From Pogona vitticeps (taxonomy: Eukaryota > Chordata > Lepidosauria > Squamata > Agamidae), in assembly GCF_051106095.1 (NCBI RefSeq), contig NC_135786.1, forward strand, positions 210,499,501-210,563,500: a stretch of DNA of 64,000 nucleotides, written 5' to 3'. The notes below the pieces were generated by a model. The model searched no databases and had not been told where the DNA came from. It was given only the letters and a program-made list of their open reading frames with translations. Of this stretch, positions 10,966 through 42,300 are shown piece after piece. The first letter of the stretch is position 1. The number at the start of each line of letters is the position of its first letter. Made by a program: the position numbers and the translations under genes.

Positions 10966-11155
10966 GGGACGTTCTTGGCAAAGATACTGGAGTGGCTTGC
11001 CATTTCCTACTCCAGGTGGATTGCGTTTAGTCGGAACTCTCCACTATGTCCTGTCCGTCTTGGGTGTCCCTGCACGGCATAGCCCATAGCTTCTCTGAGT
11101 TACTCAAGCCCCTTCGCCACGACAAGGCAGCAATCCATGAAGGAGTATGCCCTCT

Positions 11156-12869
11156 AGTGGATCAAAATATATATTTTTAGAAAACTTTTTTTTTAGAGTG
11201 TGGGGAGACAGAGGTGCTGGGAACCACATGGCAAAATTGCCCCTGTGCAACCCTAGGTGAACATAACGGAAAATTTTAATTCCCTCAACATTGGGTGTTA
11301 AGGATGATAAGGGTCCTAAGGTTATTCATGAGAGTATTTGGGCCCCTGGGGGCAACATTCAGATCCTGGAATATACACTGTCCATTCCTGGTAAAGGGGG
11401 AGAGAATAGAAGGCAAAACTCAGAACAGTTAGTTTCTCAGCAATTGTAGAGCAAATAAGTAACTTTTCTAAGGGTTAACTGAGGGCAAGCAAGTTCTCTG
11501 TTCTATAGTTTCCCACCAAGACATCACTGACTTTAACAAACAAGAGTGCAATTCTTTGAGAAGTCACACTAACAATGTCAGACTAAGTGATGTCTCTACA
11601 CAATTCTCCAGCCTTGCCATAAAGTCTGTCCTTCATTTTCTGGGACAGTAAACAATCTTAAAAGGGAAGCCTTGAAATCATGATGACCCACACATCCTTC
11701 AAACTGCAAGATGCTAGCAAATCTAAATTGAGTTCTCCTTCCTCTGGAAATGGCAATTGAGCTCTCAAATACAGAGGCAATGTGCCAGATGCAAAGGATA
11801 ACAAAATGATGAAGTAAGTTTGGGGGACAGCCCTCTATAAATTCTAATCTGCTGCCTATTTTAAAGGCCTCTTCTCCACTGAATAGAGTAAGAGTTGGAA
11901 AATGAAGCAGAGGAACAGTCTCATAAGAAATCAGGCCAGGAAAGCCATATCCAGCAGGAAGAAGATGAACAGGCAGCGAGAATTATTACAGATACATCAT
12001 TGTATCTTTAAAAAAACGATTCAGAGAATTCCATTAAATATACCCTTACAGAAAAATAATTTTGAGACACTGGGTCAAAAGAGAACTTGCATTTCAAAAA
12101 GTATTTCCCTCCAGGCACTAGGTTATATTACAGAGTTTGACTTCTTTTATCTAGTGTGCCACCTAACATGTACCTGTCATGTCTTTTTTATTTTTATTTT
12201 TACCTGCTCTGGTACCTATGTCAAAAGATGTGTAGGAGCATCTCTGCGTAGTAAATTTTTTTTAGAAATAAGTGCCAGTATCTTTGATACTGAAATAATG
12301 TACCTAATTCATCCTGTCTGAAATCTTCATTTTTGTAAGACTGAGCATCAAACCAGACAATATGTTAATTTTATAGTGGTTATCTATGATACTGTCTCTG
12401 TTTTATTTATGAGAAAATACACAGAAACCCAATAGGGTTCGGACTCACATTGCACAGGTAGGAGTTGAAACTCCCTCCCCCCCCCATATGTAATGCTAGA
12501 TTTATTCCTGACCTCCACAGGGCCTTTAAAAGGGGGGAGGCGTGGTCTATATTAGTGTCAGTGGAGTTTCTCTCCCTTTCTAGAATCTATATGGGGTGGT
12601 ACAGATTGGAATCTTAAAAACCGGGTGGAAGAGGCTTAATCCTCTCCTAATTGTACACAGTCTGTCACCTGTGGTTTTACTTGTAAGAAGAGAAAAAATT
12701 GCTTCACAACCAAAGGATATGTTCTCAATGTATCAGCAAGTTTAACCTTAAGTCTAAACAGCAGCCCCAATAGCTACAACAACTGGATTTATCTTTGTAC
12801 TTTAAAAAATGTCCCTAACCTCTGTGTTGTTGTTTTGTACCATCTGGCCCAATGCAGTATTTTAATTAA
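11156..12869. other. No recognised gene
   Basis: Intergenic DNA. A GC-shifted segment around 12510-12580 has ttaaaaggggggagg but no linked frame. No repeat could be identified. Confidence 0.3.
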
Positions 12870-13147
12870 ATAATTAAATGCTGAGAAGGTTGATTCCAAC
12901 TTCCAGCAACCCTCCCAGGGTTTTCTAGTACTCGGAAAGAGTTTTCTGGTTCTTCTGTTTGGGACCATGCAGCTTGGCCAAGGCCACACAGTGTGTGTTT
13001 CTTGCAGGGGCAGGAGAGATGATTCCATCGGCCACATACATTCCTGGTGGTTTCAGTTGGCTCCTATCATGGGTGGTACAGTGAGGATTCAAACTCCCAG
13101 CCGGTAGCTGGGCAGAGAGGCACTCCAACCCACCAAGCTAGAAGAAC
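12870..13147 (-). mobile_element. tRNA-derived SINE, minus strand
   Basis: Begins with the SINE tail in reverse (gttgattccaacttccagca), then ttggccaaggccacacagtg and gaggattcaaactcccagcc (B-box region), and ends at the tRNA-like head (ccaacccaccaagctagaag). Confidence 0.65.
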
Positions 13148-13565
13148 TCACAGGAAACGTTCTAGAGAGCTCAAAAGCCTGCCTGCACTTTGGGGGGCAT
13201 TTTGCTTGAACCTAATAAAGGAACTTTTGAAAAGTAGATTCCAGATTTTTTTCCCCTTGGTACAGCCCAACACAACTGTCTTTGGGCTTTATGATCTATA
13301 GCTCTGAGATCAATGTGGAAATGCAAATCATGGCCCCCTTTGAGGTTTACTGAGACTGAGACAGCTCATAAAGTCTTCTCTTTAGCAGTGCCAAATTCTG
13401 CAATCTCCTGAGCTAAGGGGCCCATTCAGTTTCCCTCTTTGGTATTTTATCCCAGTCTGGTTGCTTTCTCTCTTAGCAAGCCTTCCCCATTTCCTCCCCA
13501 TCCTTATCACTGTATTCAGTTCTTGAGTGGGAGTTACAACAAGTGGTTGCCATTTATCCTCCTGA

Positions 13566-13694
13566 AACTGGATGGCTCAGCAGCTTAGGTCTCTGAGGGT
13601 TGAGAGTTCAAATCCCCACTCTGCCTCCTTGACAGACTCAGTAGGCTTAATAGACTTAGAGTAGACTTTGTCTAAAAGGGCGGGGTAGAAATCT

Positions 13695-13749
<55 letters not shown>

Positions 13750-13750
13750 T
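13566..13750 (+). mobile_element. tRNA-derived SINE with L2-like tail and (AATC)n end
   Basis: The head reads ggatggctcagcagcttagg and gagagttcaaatccccactc (B box). The tail gggcggggtagaaatctaat resembles the L2-type LINE 3' end in this window and runs into (AATC)n at 13694-13748. The LINE-like tail suggests it used L2 machinery. The following aaaggggcccttccaactct looks like a scrap of CR1 3' end. Confidence 0.7.
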
Positions 13751-13789
13751 AATCCAAAGGGGCCCTTCCAACTCTGCAGTTCTAAGATG

Positions 13790-16199
13790 ATGGTGGTGGT
13801 TAAAGTACTCTTATTGAGGGTTCTAGCTAGATTGTCATGCCTTGCCCCACAGGTCATCCCCTGTCTCAGACTTTCAGGAATTTCCTTTTTTTTTCATTTT
13901 CCAATACTGTACACACCATTCCATGGTTACTGAGTGTACAGTGGTCCAGGGTTTCAAGGACTGAGTTGTCACCTTGCACATTTTCCATATGCATTTTTGG
14001 TACTTTGAAAAATGTTAGGGTTCCTCCAAGCATGCATATAATTCACACTTTTGTTTTAACCTTTTTGTGTTGAGTGTCTCATACAGAGGAAGGGAGGGAG
14101 GTTAAATTAATTAAGTGATGAATAACTATGGTGCACACAACGTTTCTGTGCGGGGCATATCAGATTTTTGTGAAAGTTGCCTTTCCTGCCCGGCCTCACT
14201 TACTGAAAGTTGTTACACTTCATCTTACATCTTGTTATCATTCCCCATTATGGGATTCCTGAACACCAGCCAGTTTACTGTGGTTTGCAAACTGCCAACA
14301 GCTGCAGATGATGACACCCAAGCCTTTAAGAGCACTAATGTATTTGGTTTTTAGCAGCATTCCCTTCTCAGTCATTGAGCCCAAGTTAGCTATTAAGAAA
14401 GGTCTATTAAGAAACACCTGGCATCTCAGAAGCATACTTTTCTGAGATCAAACCACTAAGCTGAGAGACAAATTGGACAGTGCTGCATCATGAAGCAAAT
14501 ATGAATATGAAACTTAGTCTCTTATCTTTCTAAGAGAGGAGTAGTTTTATGCTTGAAAGTGTCACAAGCATTATTTCTTGTCTCCTTTGCCTTGTTTCTT
14601 CCTCAAGGAACCTTCCAACATACCATGTATTTAGGTCACTGGCCAGTTTTAGGTCATGGATGGAGATGTTTTGGCCCTCTTGAAATTTTAGACTTCATTT
14701 CTCACCAGCCCCACTCCCTACAGCTATAATGGAAAAAAAGTTATGGGAGCTGAAGTCTCAAATACCTGAAAGGCCAAAGGTTTCCTATCGGTGTTCTAGA
14801 ACCAGCCAATGTGAGATCTCCAACTGTCGGGAGGCAGAAGAAAGGTTTTGCAGGTCCCACGACCTACAGACTTCAAATGTTTGCAAGACAAAGGAACAAC
14901 AATCAATTATGCACAAGAAAGAACATAATACAGGAGACGTCTGCTGGACCAGGCCAAAGGAGCAATGTTTAATGCAGCATCCTGTTTGCGACACTGAACA
15001 GGCAAATACTTCTAGAAAATGTACCAAACACAGTCTTAGACTATAATAGCCCTCTCATGATTTTGCCTTACATTCAGACACACAAACGAACAAAGAGATA
15101 AAGAAATATCTAAATGTCTCAACATTTGTGGGCCACCTTTTAGGACTAGCCTAAACCCACCAAAAAGGAAGACACAAATTTACATTAAAGATTATGAATT
15201 AAAATATAGTGATATCTTCTTGACCCTTTTCAGGTTTTGCTATGTTTACAAGAGCCAAGTAAGGCCACAGTTCACATCTGCAGTAATTCTCAGCCATATG
15301 TTTCAAAGCTTCTTCATCCCTTTTCTGCTGTGAGAGAATGAAGTTACCACAAGATTTCCCACTGGACAGCACTTCCACATACACACTACAGGCATCCTAG
15401 GTCCCCTTTCACCCTTACATTTGAGAATTCATTTTTCTTCTTTGTGGAATATAAGTGGATACCCTACGTTCTAGCTCCATAAGCTCCATTTTATATGTTG
15501 AAGAAATGTATTGTCCTTGAATGGAAGATTAGATAAACCTGAATGAGAAGGGATATATCTACAATTTTCAGAAGGAGGCATTAGGCCTCTGGATTTAGAT
15601 GCCAAAACTGGGCAGCCAATTGTTTATATTTTTACATTTTTATTCCCAATCACCAAAGGGCAGCTTTTATGCTTTATATCCTGATGCGGGGCCACCATTT
15701 CCTATTGTACCTTAGGCAGCTGAATATCTTGGACTGATCTTGATAGACATTAGGGAATCATGAGGGGGGCGTATAGAGAAAATAATGCATCATAAACACC
15801 ATCTCAATGCCTCTGCAAGTCATTTTCTCCAAGACAGATGCTGACCTGTCTCCCCACCCCATTCCAGACCATAAGTCTATTCTTGCACAGAATGCTTTGT
15901 ACATATTCTGCTTGGCAGTTCCTTCCTCTTAGAAAGATAATGTGAACATCATTGTTGACTTCCACTGATACACGTATTTGGTCAGAGGCATAAAAATTTG
16001 GAACTCCAAACCAACACTTGAGATTTGAATCCAAATGCATTTGGAATTACATGGAGCCATATCCAAAATTCCTGAATTAGGGTCAAAATAGAATTTTGTG
16101 ATCAGTGCATGCCTCCAGTTTTTTTCCCCCCACTGATTACAAATGCAATTGTGTTCAAGTATCCACAAAAGGAGATATGATGAAGTGAGGACAAATAAA
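13790..16199. other. Intergenic DNA without a supported gene
   Basis: A decayed palindromic hAT-type MITE is suggested at about 14650-14775 (ggccctcttgaaattttagac with gagctgaagtctcaaatac inverse). The 105-codon plus frame at 14729-15046 matches no family. The rest shows nothing. Confidence 0.3.
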
Positions 16200-16316
<117 letters not shown>

Positions 16317-16317
16317 A

Positions 16318-16480
16318 ATATGTCATCAGTTACAGTAATCCAAATGGGATGTAACTAAGGCATGTGTCACTGCAGCCAGATTCAACATCTCCTGTAAACA
16401 CTAATAGGAAGATAGCTTCTCCAGGTGTGCCAGCAGAGCAGGCTAAGGGATAGCAATCCATGGCCTTATTCAATAAAATG
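16318..16480 (-). mobile_element. L2-type LINE fragment (RT)
   Basis: The minus strand encodes VTHALVTSHLDYCN, equal to VTHALVTSRIDYCN of the complete L2-type copy at 49.6 kb. Short and decayed. Confidence 0.6.
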
Positions 16481-16589
16481 GAAGGGAAGCTAACAAAGCA
16501 GGGTTGGATTGCTATGTTTGCATTCGTTTAATATGATTTAACATCTAAAAGTGAAGGGTGTAAGCCTCTCAAGTCCCCTGTATTCTATA

Positions 16590-16824
16590 CCCTGTTTCCC
16601 CAAAAATAAGACAGGATCTTATATAAATTTTTGCTCCAAAAATCACATTAGGGTTTATTTTCAGGGGATGCTTTTCTTCATGTACAATTTATGTTTATTC
16701 AAATACAGTCACTTCTTCTTCTGGTTGCTGCACAATGGTGGAGAGCAGGCTTTCACTTATCTAGGGCTTATATTACAAGCACCCTGAAAAAATCATACTA
16801 GGTCTTATTTTCAGGGAAATAGGG
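16590..16824 (+). mobile_element. Mariner-type MITE (ccctgtttcccc family)
   Basis: A 235-bp element from CCCTGTTTCCCCAAAAATAA to the inverse TTATTTTCAGGGAAATAGGG, flanked by TA (16588-16589 and 16825-16826). It carries the internal landmarks ttgctccaaaaatcac and ggttgctgcacaatggtgg. The TA target and inverted ends fit Tc1/mariner. A second copy in the opposite orientation is at 19661-19940. Confidence 0.8.
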
Positions 16825-18932
16825 TAAAAAATTAATGGACTGGTGTTGTGATTTTTTTAAAAAAATACCAGACATTTTGGAGCATTAGTTTGAGTGTTAT
16901 AATAGTTTTTATAGGGTTATTTCAGCAGGTGAGCTTGCATTGAAAATTTGAGATTTTGCTCAAATAAAATTAGATGTTTTGTTATCATGGGCATTGGTAG
17001 CATATATTTTAAATAGTTTACCTTGTACTGCTTAAGCTACTTCTTCCAGCTTCAAAGAATTCAGGATTTTTAAAAGCTGTGTACCATTTAGACAGTTATG
17101 GCATTTAAATTTGCACTGGTTGCTAGAGAAGAAAATGACATTGAGCCCCATTAACAGGAAGGCATTTGAAGGCAAACTTGCTTTGAAGATCTCTTTTATA
17201 GAAGTGTGTAAGGGTGTGTTTGGTTTCCTTTGGTTTATTCTGAATGGTGTTTACATTACAGTAGATATCAAGGGACATTTTACTTCCGTTTGAAAAATAC
17301 AATGGGAAGCTAAATAAGCTTGGGTTTTATTTTTTAGCTCAGGGAAGAGATAACTAAGGCTGCAGACCTATACATAATCAAATCAACAGTAAGCCCTCTG
17401 AATTCAGTGGGACACTACAGAACCAACATGGGTAAGCATAGCTGGTTGAGGGACATGATAGAAATATGCATTACAAATGGATTTGGGGAAATAAATAGCC
17501 CCCTCCCACAAAATATAAAGAATACTAGAACTAGATCATTTGAATCATGCTAGATTCAAATGATCTAAAAACAGTACTAATGAGAATTTGGAAGCTATAC
17601 TTGTTCAAAGTACAACCCTCAGGATGAAATCCTTTGCTTAGCTATGCAAGCGTAACTTGACATTATGCCTGTGGTAACTCCAATTGCACTGAGGCAGAAG
17701 TGCTATCCATGAAGCACTTCTGTTAGCATAGTGCACAATTAGTCAAAAAAAGGAACCATGCAACCAATCAGATAATTGCCTTGCGCAATCCTTATAGCTG
17801 GATCAGAATATCTGGCACATTTATAACAGTGGAACACTGCCTTACACCTTGATGAAGAAGATTCCCGCCTCAGAATCCCCCCGTCAGCATGGCCATCCTT
17901 TCAGGCCGGGTGAAACAAATTGCACCTTGTTTTAAAGGACAATTAATATTCCTAGAGGCTCTGAAAGCTCAGGAGCATTCAAATGAGTGGAAAAGCTGCA
18001 TGCAGCTACTGGAAATGGTGTTGCCCACCCTTCATAGATGAAACCTACACATCATCTGCATTTACAAAAAAAAAGCCCCTAACAATGCTTTCTATTTAAA
18101 AAGGACTGGATGCCATACATCCCATCTCTAGGCAGCCTGGAAAATGTGGACATTCTATTTATTTTTTGTGCACATTACCAACGAATGTGCAGAAAGTAAG
18201 CACATAATCAGACATGATACAACAATCTCTGAAGTAAGTACTGCACATTTGCACGTTTGTCTACAACAGGGAAGGAAAATTTGGAAGATCCTGCCTTCTC
18301 ACCAGTCTGTCACACTGCTAGGCCCTCAAGATAGTAAACCTTGCTGTAATCTGATCTTGGTGCACCAGAAGAGTGAATAGAGCTGAAATACTTTGAAGAT
18401 CTAAGACTTTATCAACACAAGCAACACCTCCATCCCCATATGACTGCAACTATTTCACAGCAACATTATGTTTCACAGCTGTTATGGCTAACACATCACT
18501 TGACAGCTTATTAGAACCCATATTTTTCATCTGCATAAGAGCCCAGGTAGATGTCCATGTCATGGTGAGGCAGAAGACTAGGGCTTTGGGGAAGAAATAT
18601 ACAATGATGTGTAATGAAAACAAAACGTATCATGCAGCTCCAAGTTTGTAGACACACTTGTAAGAGTGAATAACCAAAAGAAATATTTCAGCAAAACATT
18701 TTAGCTTCTGCCTTCTTCAGGTGCTCTGGCAAAAGTATACCACCCACCCACACATATGCACACACACTGTAATAAAGTGTTGTAACACTATGATTCTATT
18801 TCAATCTTGGGTCACAGTTCATCAGTTGGTATTCAGGTGTGGTATGAATAGCTGACATGGAAAGGGATGTGACTGAAATGACGAATTACAGTTTATGGCA
18901 TCATAATACAATCAACAAACATTTAAAGGTTG
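16825..18932. other. Intergenic DNA with one palindrome and a possible Penelope-like scrap
   Basis: A 15-bp perfect inverted repeat lies at 17532-17567. Near 18640-18730 the minus strand reads cacctgaagaaggcagaagc, typical of a Penelope-like element end. No gene supported. Confidence 0.35.
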
Positions 18933-18944
18933 TTACAATATGTA

Positions 18945-19555
18945 CATTTGGGGACATGGTGGCGCTGTGGGTTAAACCACAGAAGCCTCTGTGCTGCAGG
19001 GTCAGAAGACCAGCAGTAGGAAGATCGAATCCGCACACTGAAGTGAGCTCCTGTTGCTTGTTCCAGCTCCTGCCAACCTAGCAGTTTGAAAGCACGTAAA
19101 TGCGAGTAGATAAATAGGTACAGTGGACCCTCGACTTACAGACGGCTCCACTTAAAGACTTTTCGAGTTACAGACTTCTCTGGCCACAAAATTTAGTTGC
19201 GACTTGCAGCCAAAGAATCGACCTACAGACCAGGGAAAAAAACAAAATGGAACAAAAACGGTCAGTTACGGATTAATCAATTTTCAATGCATTGTACGTC
19301 AATGGAGCCTCGACCTACAGACTTTTCAACCTGCAGCCACCGTTCCAATACGGAATAATTCCGTAAGTAGAGGGTTCACTGTACAAACTTGGTGGAAAGG
19401 TAACAGCATTCTGTGTCTAGTCGTGCTGGCCACGTGACCACGAAAACTGTCTTCCGACAAAACGCTGGCTCTATGGCTTGGAAACAGGGATGAGCACCGC
19501 GCCCTAGTGTCGGACACAACTAGACTAAATGTCAAGGGGAACCTTTAACTTTACC
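18945..19555 (+). mobile_element. Sauria SINE, interrupted by a MITE
   Basis: A complete Sauria SINE with a perfect 12-bp target duplication (ttacaatatgta at 18933-18944 and 19556-19567). The tRNA-related head reads ggtggcgctgtgggttaaac with B-box region gaagatcgaatccgc. The body has ctcctgccaacctagcagtt and gtgctggccacgtgaccacg. The 3' end is gtgtcggacacaactagact, which shares GTCGGACAC-ACTA with the BovB 3' end, in line with published evidence that BovB mobilises Sauria SINEs. A 261-bp MITE sits inside. Confidence 0.92.
19121..19381. mobile_element. Tigger-like MITE nested in the Sauria SINE
   Basis: Ends are CAGTGGACCCTCGACTTACA and its inverse (CGTAAGTAGAGGGTTCACTG), with TA duplicated at 19119-19120 and 19382-19383. 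Removing it restores a continuous SINE, so it inserted later. Noncoding. Confidence 0.88.
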
Positions 19556-19660
19556 TTACAATATGTAAAAATAATGGCTGAAAACCAATAATAAGATGCA
19601 ACTACAAATTTGATGAGTCAATTCCTCCTTATGTTTTGCTGATTCAATGGGCCATCTCTA

Positions 19661-19940
19661 TCCTGTATCCCCCAAAATAAGACCCAACCTGAAAATAAGC
19701 CCTAATATGATTTTTCAGGATGCTTGTAATATAAGCCCTAACCCCAAAATAAGCCCCAGCTAAGTAAAACCCTGAACTCCACCATTGTGCAACTACCAGA
19801 AGAAGATGACATGACTGAATAAATGTTGCTTGTTGTACATGAAAAAAATAATAAAACAACATCCCCTGAAAATAAGCCCTAATGTGATTTTTGGAGCAAA
19901 AATTAATAAAAGACCCTGTCTTGTTTTTGGGAAAACACGG
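19661..19940 (-). mobile_element. Mariner-type MITE (ccctgtttcccc family), minus copy
   Basis: Reverse orientation of the element at 16590-16824, with matching landmarks ccaccattgtgcaactacca and gtgatttttggagcaaaaat. Ends are worn; left flank TA, right flank TG. Confidence 0.75.
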
Positions 19941-20430
19941 TGGTTGAGTTACCACTGGATATCAACCATTATGTAATAAATACAATCAAATGAATTTATA
20001 CTTATATTTCAAGTATGTATTTAATGTATAATCTATATAAAACTGAAAAGATTTTACCTGTAATTTTAAGATTGCTTTGATTAATTTTGGAATGCACATG
20101 AATTCTTGACCCCAAATATAGGTACACATACTAATAAACACATGTTAAAGGACTTTTAATATTTTAAAGTTCATTTTTATTTCATAAAATTCAATGCATT
20201 CTATGGAAACAAAATTTATTGGGAATAAGTCATTCAACAATCATTAATTAAATAGAATTTATTTATTAAAATAAGTATTTATTCACTTTACTTTAATAAG
20301 GGAATAGTCACAGCTCTACAGTTTTGTAATGTTTGTAAGTCCCCCAGAGTTAAACCTCTTAAATAACAATTAACTCTTAATCTCCCTTGGCACTCTCAAG
20401 CCAAGTACACCAGAGCACAGTGCGCTGTCC
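19941..20430. other. No recognised feature
   Basis: Very AT-rich DNA, no gene or repeat seen. Confidence 0.4.
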
Positions 20431-20545
20431 TCTGAAGATGCGGGCCACAGAGACTGGCGAAATGTCAGGAAGAACCTTCAGAACATGGCCAAAGAGCCCA
20501 AAAAACCCACAACCACCATTAGATCCCGGCCGTGAAAGCCTTCGT
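20431..20545 (+). mobile_element. Penelope-like element end with hammerhead-like core
   Basis: Reads cctctgaagatgcgggccac, agactggcgaaatgtcagga and atcccggccgtgaaagcctt. The pattern CTGAAGA-hairpin-GAAA flanked by CCT/AGG is hammerhead-like. A related copy is at 36772-36905. Confidence 0.6.
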
Positions 20546-22256
20546 GAATATATAACTCTTAATCTCTTAATAACAAAATAATAAACAACCAAGGTTAAGA
20601 GAAGAGATATGCTAGGGAGACACCTGGCAATTGACTTGTTTCCTCTTCAGGTTAACACTGATAAAAAGGCTTGCAATTAGCTTTATTGAGGTTGCTCCTC
20701 AGAGTTATCATTGCAAATTGCAACAGTTTTAAAAAAGCATACAGTACTGTATTTCTGGACAGGATTGGAAGGCACTTGGTCAGCCATAAAAAGGACTTGG
20801 AGCAACACAAACTCTGCTCACCCATGCTATTGTGGCTAATATTTTATATGATAAATTAACTTTTTCAAGCCCTGGATATAACACGTCTCTATCCCCAGCA
20901 TCCCAAGTTAGGGTTAGGAAACACTCTTCTCTGGAAGCCTCTTTATAAAGCTAATCACATCCATTTAGTATATATTGGGATGAGCCCTTGAATTGTTGTT
21001 GGACCAATTCCCAGCATTTTACCTCATTAACGTTATTAGACTTGATGGGAGTTTGGGCGCATCTGGAGGCCCACGTTTTCCCCATTCTCCTGGTGTATAT
21101 AATACTAATGTGGTCTAACTTGATACAACATAACTTCATACAAAATAGTGTTCATATTTTATAATCTGAGTGACCTACTATAGAGAGCAGATATATTAAA
21201 TTATCAGTCTAGCATATTGCAGATTAATCCTGGAAGATATAGTTGCTGAGAAAATCTTCATATAAGCCCTTGATATAACATTGTGCATTTACTGTTGCTG
21301 TTGTTAACAGCAGAGCCATTATTTATTACTGTAATCTGATTTCTGGTCCTCTGTGTGCTCGTTCTTTTGGCATACCTCTTTTTAAGCAGCAATAAAATTA
21401 CTGTAATATAGTTCATACATATTCATATATTTATTTAAATAAACATTTATTGTATGAAATGATTGGCAAGATACAGAAAAGCTTATGCATGTTTTCCATT
21501 AACTTATACACCTGTAAAACCCAACATTCAGAAATTTCAAGGAAATAATTCTGTCAGCAATGTTTATACTGTGAAATTATTCCGGTTGCATAATGGAACT
21601 AAAACTGATTATTAATACAGCTTGGCAGTGTGTCCTGTCAACATACGTACATGAGTGAAATCTTAAGTGGGACAATATCTATGTTACTTACTGGAATTAT
21701 TTTTTAAACTAAAAACCTTATTAATAAAGATATCACCATAAAACAGTACCCCACCAAAGTTACTAAACCCTTAGTATTCAGACTACCAAGGTAATGTAGA
21801 TAATGTAGATTTAAAGAATGATGTTGACTCCCCAAAACAATTACTTGCAAAATGTTCCAGAGACATCAATGGATTTAACAAAATGAATGTTGCCAAGATA
21901 ATCACTGTAATATAACCAGAGGCATATTTAAATCATGCAGCTCCCCAGTAAACATAGTATATTCTCAATATAAAACTATCCTGGATTAACAATGGCCCTG
22001 AAAGCACTTTTCCACAAATCAATATAAAGTTAATAGGCATTGATCCCATTCAAGTCAATGGACTTAGCTGGCCTTAGCTAGTTACAGGCTGCAGCACTTA
22101 TCTTCTAGATTTGGCAGTTTACAAATAAATGACCCCCCCCCTCAAAAAAAAATACACACACACACAAAACCTATCCATCCTGATTACAATCTTAATCTCT
22201 GATAAAGTATGATGGGAGGAATAAGTAACACAGAGTAATAAGAGTCAGAAGTGTAC
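20546..22256. other. AT-rich DNA below TMEM64
   Basis: Several AATAAA-type signals lie on the minus strand, so part of it could be an extended TMEM64 3' UTR. No repeat or gene recognised. Confidence 0.3.
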
Positions 22257-23935
22257 TTTATTTTTTAGCAGAAACTAATTAAGACTGCAGACAAAAAAAA
22301 GGTTGAATGCAAAGTAGTTTTGTGCTGGTTCCAATTACTATAAAGTATTTTTGGAGAATATATTTTCTAACTCAGGAATACAAACACGTATCTGTACAGA
22401 AGTATGGTACTGACACACACAAAGCAGAGTTACGCTTTTATTCCAGTCCATTCAAACCCACAAAGAAGCAACTGCAGAGAGTCCATCATAAAATAATATG
22501 TTTAAAAATGCATACTGATTCCTGAGCCTCAGACATTTCTGCCCTTTTCTTGTCATTTTTTTAAAGATGGAAAACCTGTCTTTTTTGCAAATCTTCAACA
22601 TATGTGCAAAGAAAAAGGGACAGATACAGTCTTCACAACACTCCATTGGTACAAGTCTCAGGAGTACTACGCAAAACACATACATTAAGAGCATCTGTTC
22701 ATGATCAGAGAAATGTGTATTAGGGAGGAACTGTGTTGATTTTAAAGCTTTTATCAAAAGAAAAACCAAAAGGTCTTCCCTATAAAATAAAGGCCACATG
22801 ATTTATTAGTACCACCATATTTTCAGAGAGGGTTTACTCCTCCTATTTTATAATTCTTACAAAGAGAAGTGGGTCTAGACCCCTCAAAAGGTTTTCTGAA
22901 TTATAGAATTATAATGGAAGAGCCCTTTTGTTACTCACAAAGATGATAAAGTCAAGTCAAAAACTTGCACTTCACCTGTAAGGTCTCCACCAGACCACTG
23001 TTTGCCACAATCTATTTAAGTACTCTGCAGTTTCCCTTTTACTTTGCATATTACACAGTGTAACTTAAAATGTTATATAAGAGCACTTTAGTCCCAACAA
23101 AGTAGGATTTAAATACATGTGAAAAATTAAGAATTGCTCCACATTTCAGTGGCTTACAAAAATACATTCAACCAAAGATATACATATGGTGTTTCCCCTC
23201 CTCACCCCACCCTAAATAAAAAAAAAACAGTAAGCAGGTCAAATGATTCCCAAAGTAGCAAAAACTCCCCTTTCATTTTTAGCAATTTCCCACCCCACCC
23301 TCCGCCCCCGTGCCACAGGGAAACCCTCTAACCTGTCACAGACAGGAAGATGATTAAATACAGAGAGATATCCCTCCTCCTCAGGAAGTGCTTGTTTTTC
23401 CTCCCCTGCCTTACAAATGGGACTTTCTCTGTACTGGATGCCTCCCTAATTTTGAAGGGAGAATACATCTTTCTGGAAATTTTGAAAGCTAAGCACATTC
23501 AAGAGTACTTGCACATGAATTTGCATACATTACACTTGTTCCTCAGTATTAAAGATCTACTGTATATTATTAGTTAGCCTTATAAATAATGCTACGCAGA
23601 AAAAAATATTTGCTTTTAGAATATTTTTATCTGTCTGTAGAGGCAAACACAAAACAAAACCTAAAGTGCAGACTACAGGCCATGACAATTATAATAATAA
23701 TGTTGAAAGGTGCAGCCAGACTTTCATCTACATTTAAAATTATTTAGCCATTGACTGATCTTTACAAAAGTCACCCATTTCACAACTTAAAACGACCAGG
23801 GTGATTTGTACTATAGTATGTCATCCAGCTGTTTGGGACTGAAGTCTTGCTGAAATGTCCAGAAAAATGTCTGTCAATAGCTAGACTTTTAGGTTCACAG
23901 AATTTTAATATAATACTTCTGAAAGGAAGAGGAGA
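22257..23935 (-). other. TMEM64: Probable TMEM64 3' untranslated region
   Basis: The sequence below the TGA is AT-rich and free of recognisable transposons for about 1.7 kb, which fits a 3' UTR. Candidate AATAAA poly(A) signals on the minus strand lie at 22807-22802 and 22262-22257. The true end is inferred; more AATAAA motifs exist further down, around 21.4 kb. Confidence 0.5.

Positions 23936-42300
<18,365 letters not shown>

Larger units (their letters stand above)
7926..11145 (-). mobile_element. Full-length BovB (RTE clade) LINE
   Basis: A 3,220-bp element flanked by perfect 10-bp target duplications (tatgccctct at 7916-7925 and 11146-11155), the usual length of a complete BovB. It encodes one long protein of about 1,009 codons from ATG at 10965 to the stop at 7936, with an AP-type endonuclease followed by a reverse transcriptase, broken only by one in-frame TGA at 10023-10021. 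The 3' end is GTCGGACACGACTAAACGAC followed by a short (CA)n run. BovB is the element known for repeated horizontal transfer between squamates and ruminants and other vertebrates. The perfect target duplication and near-open frame point to a recent insertion. Confidence 0.95.

Noticed and set aside
22452-22799. 115-codon minus-strand frame in the TMEM64 3' region
   Set aside because: Lies in the probable 3' UTR, matches nothing and lacks a coding pattern.
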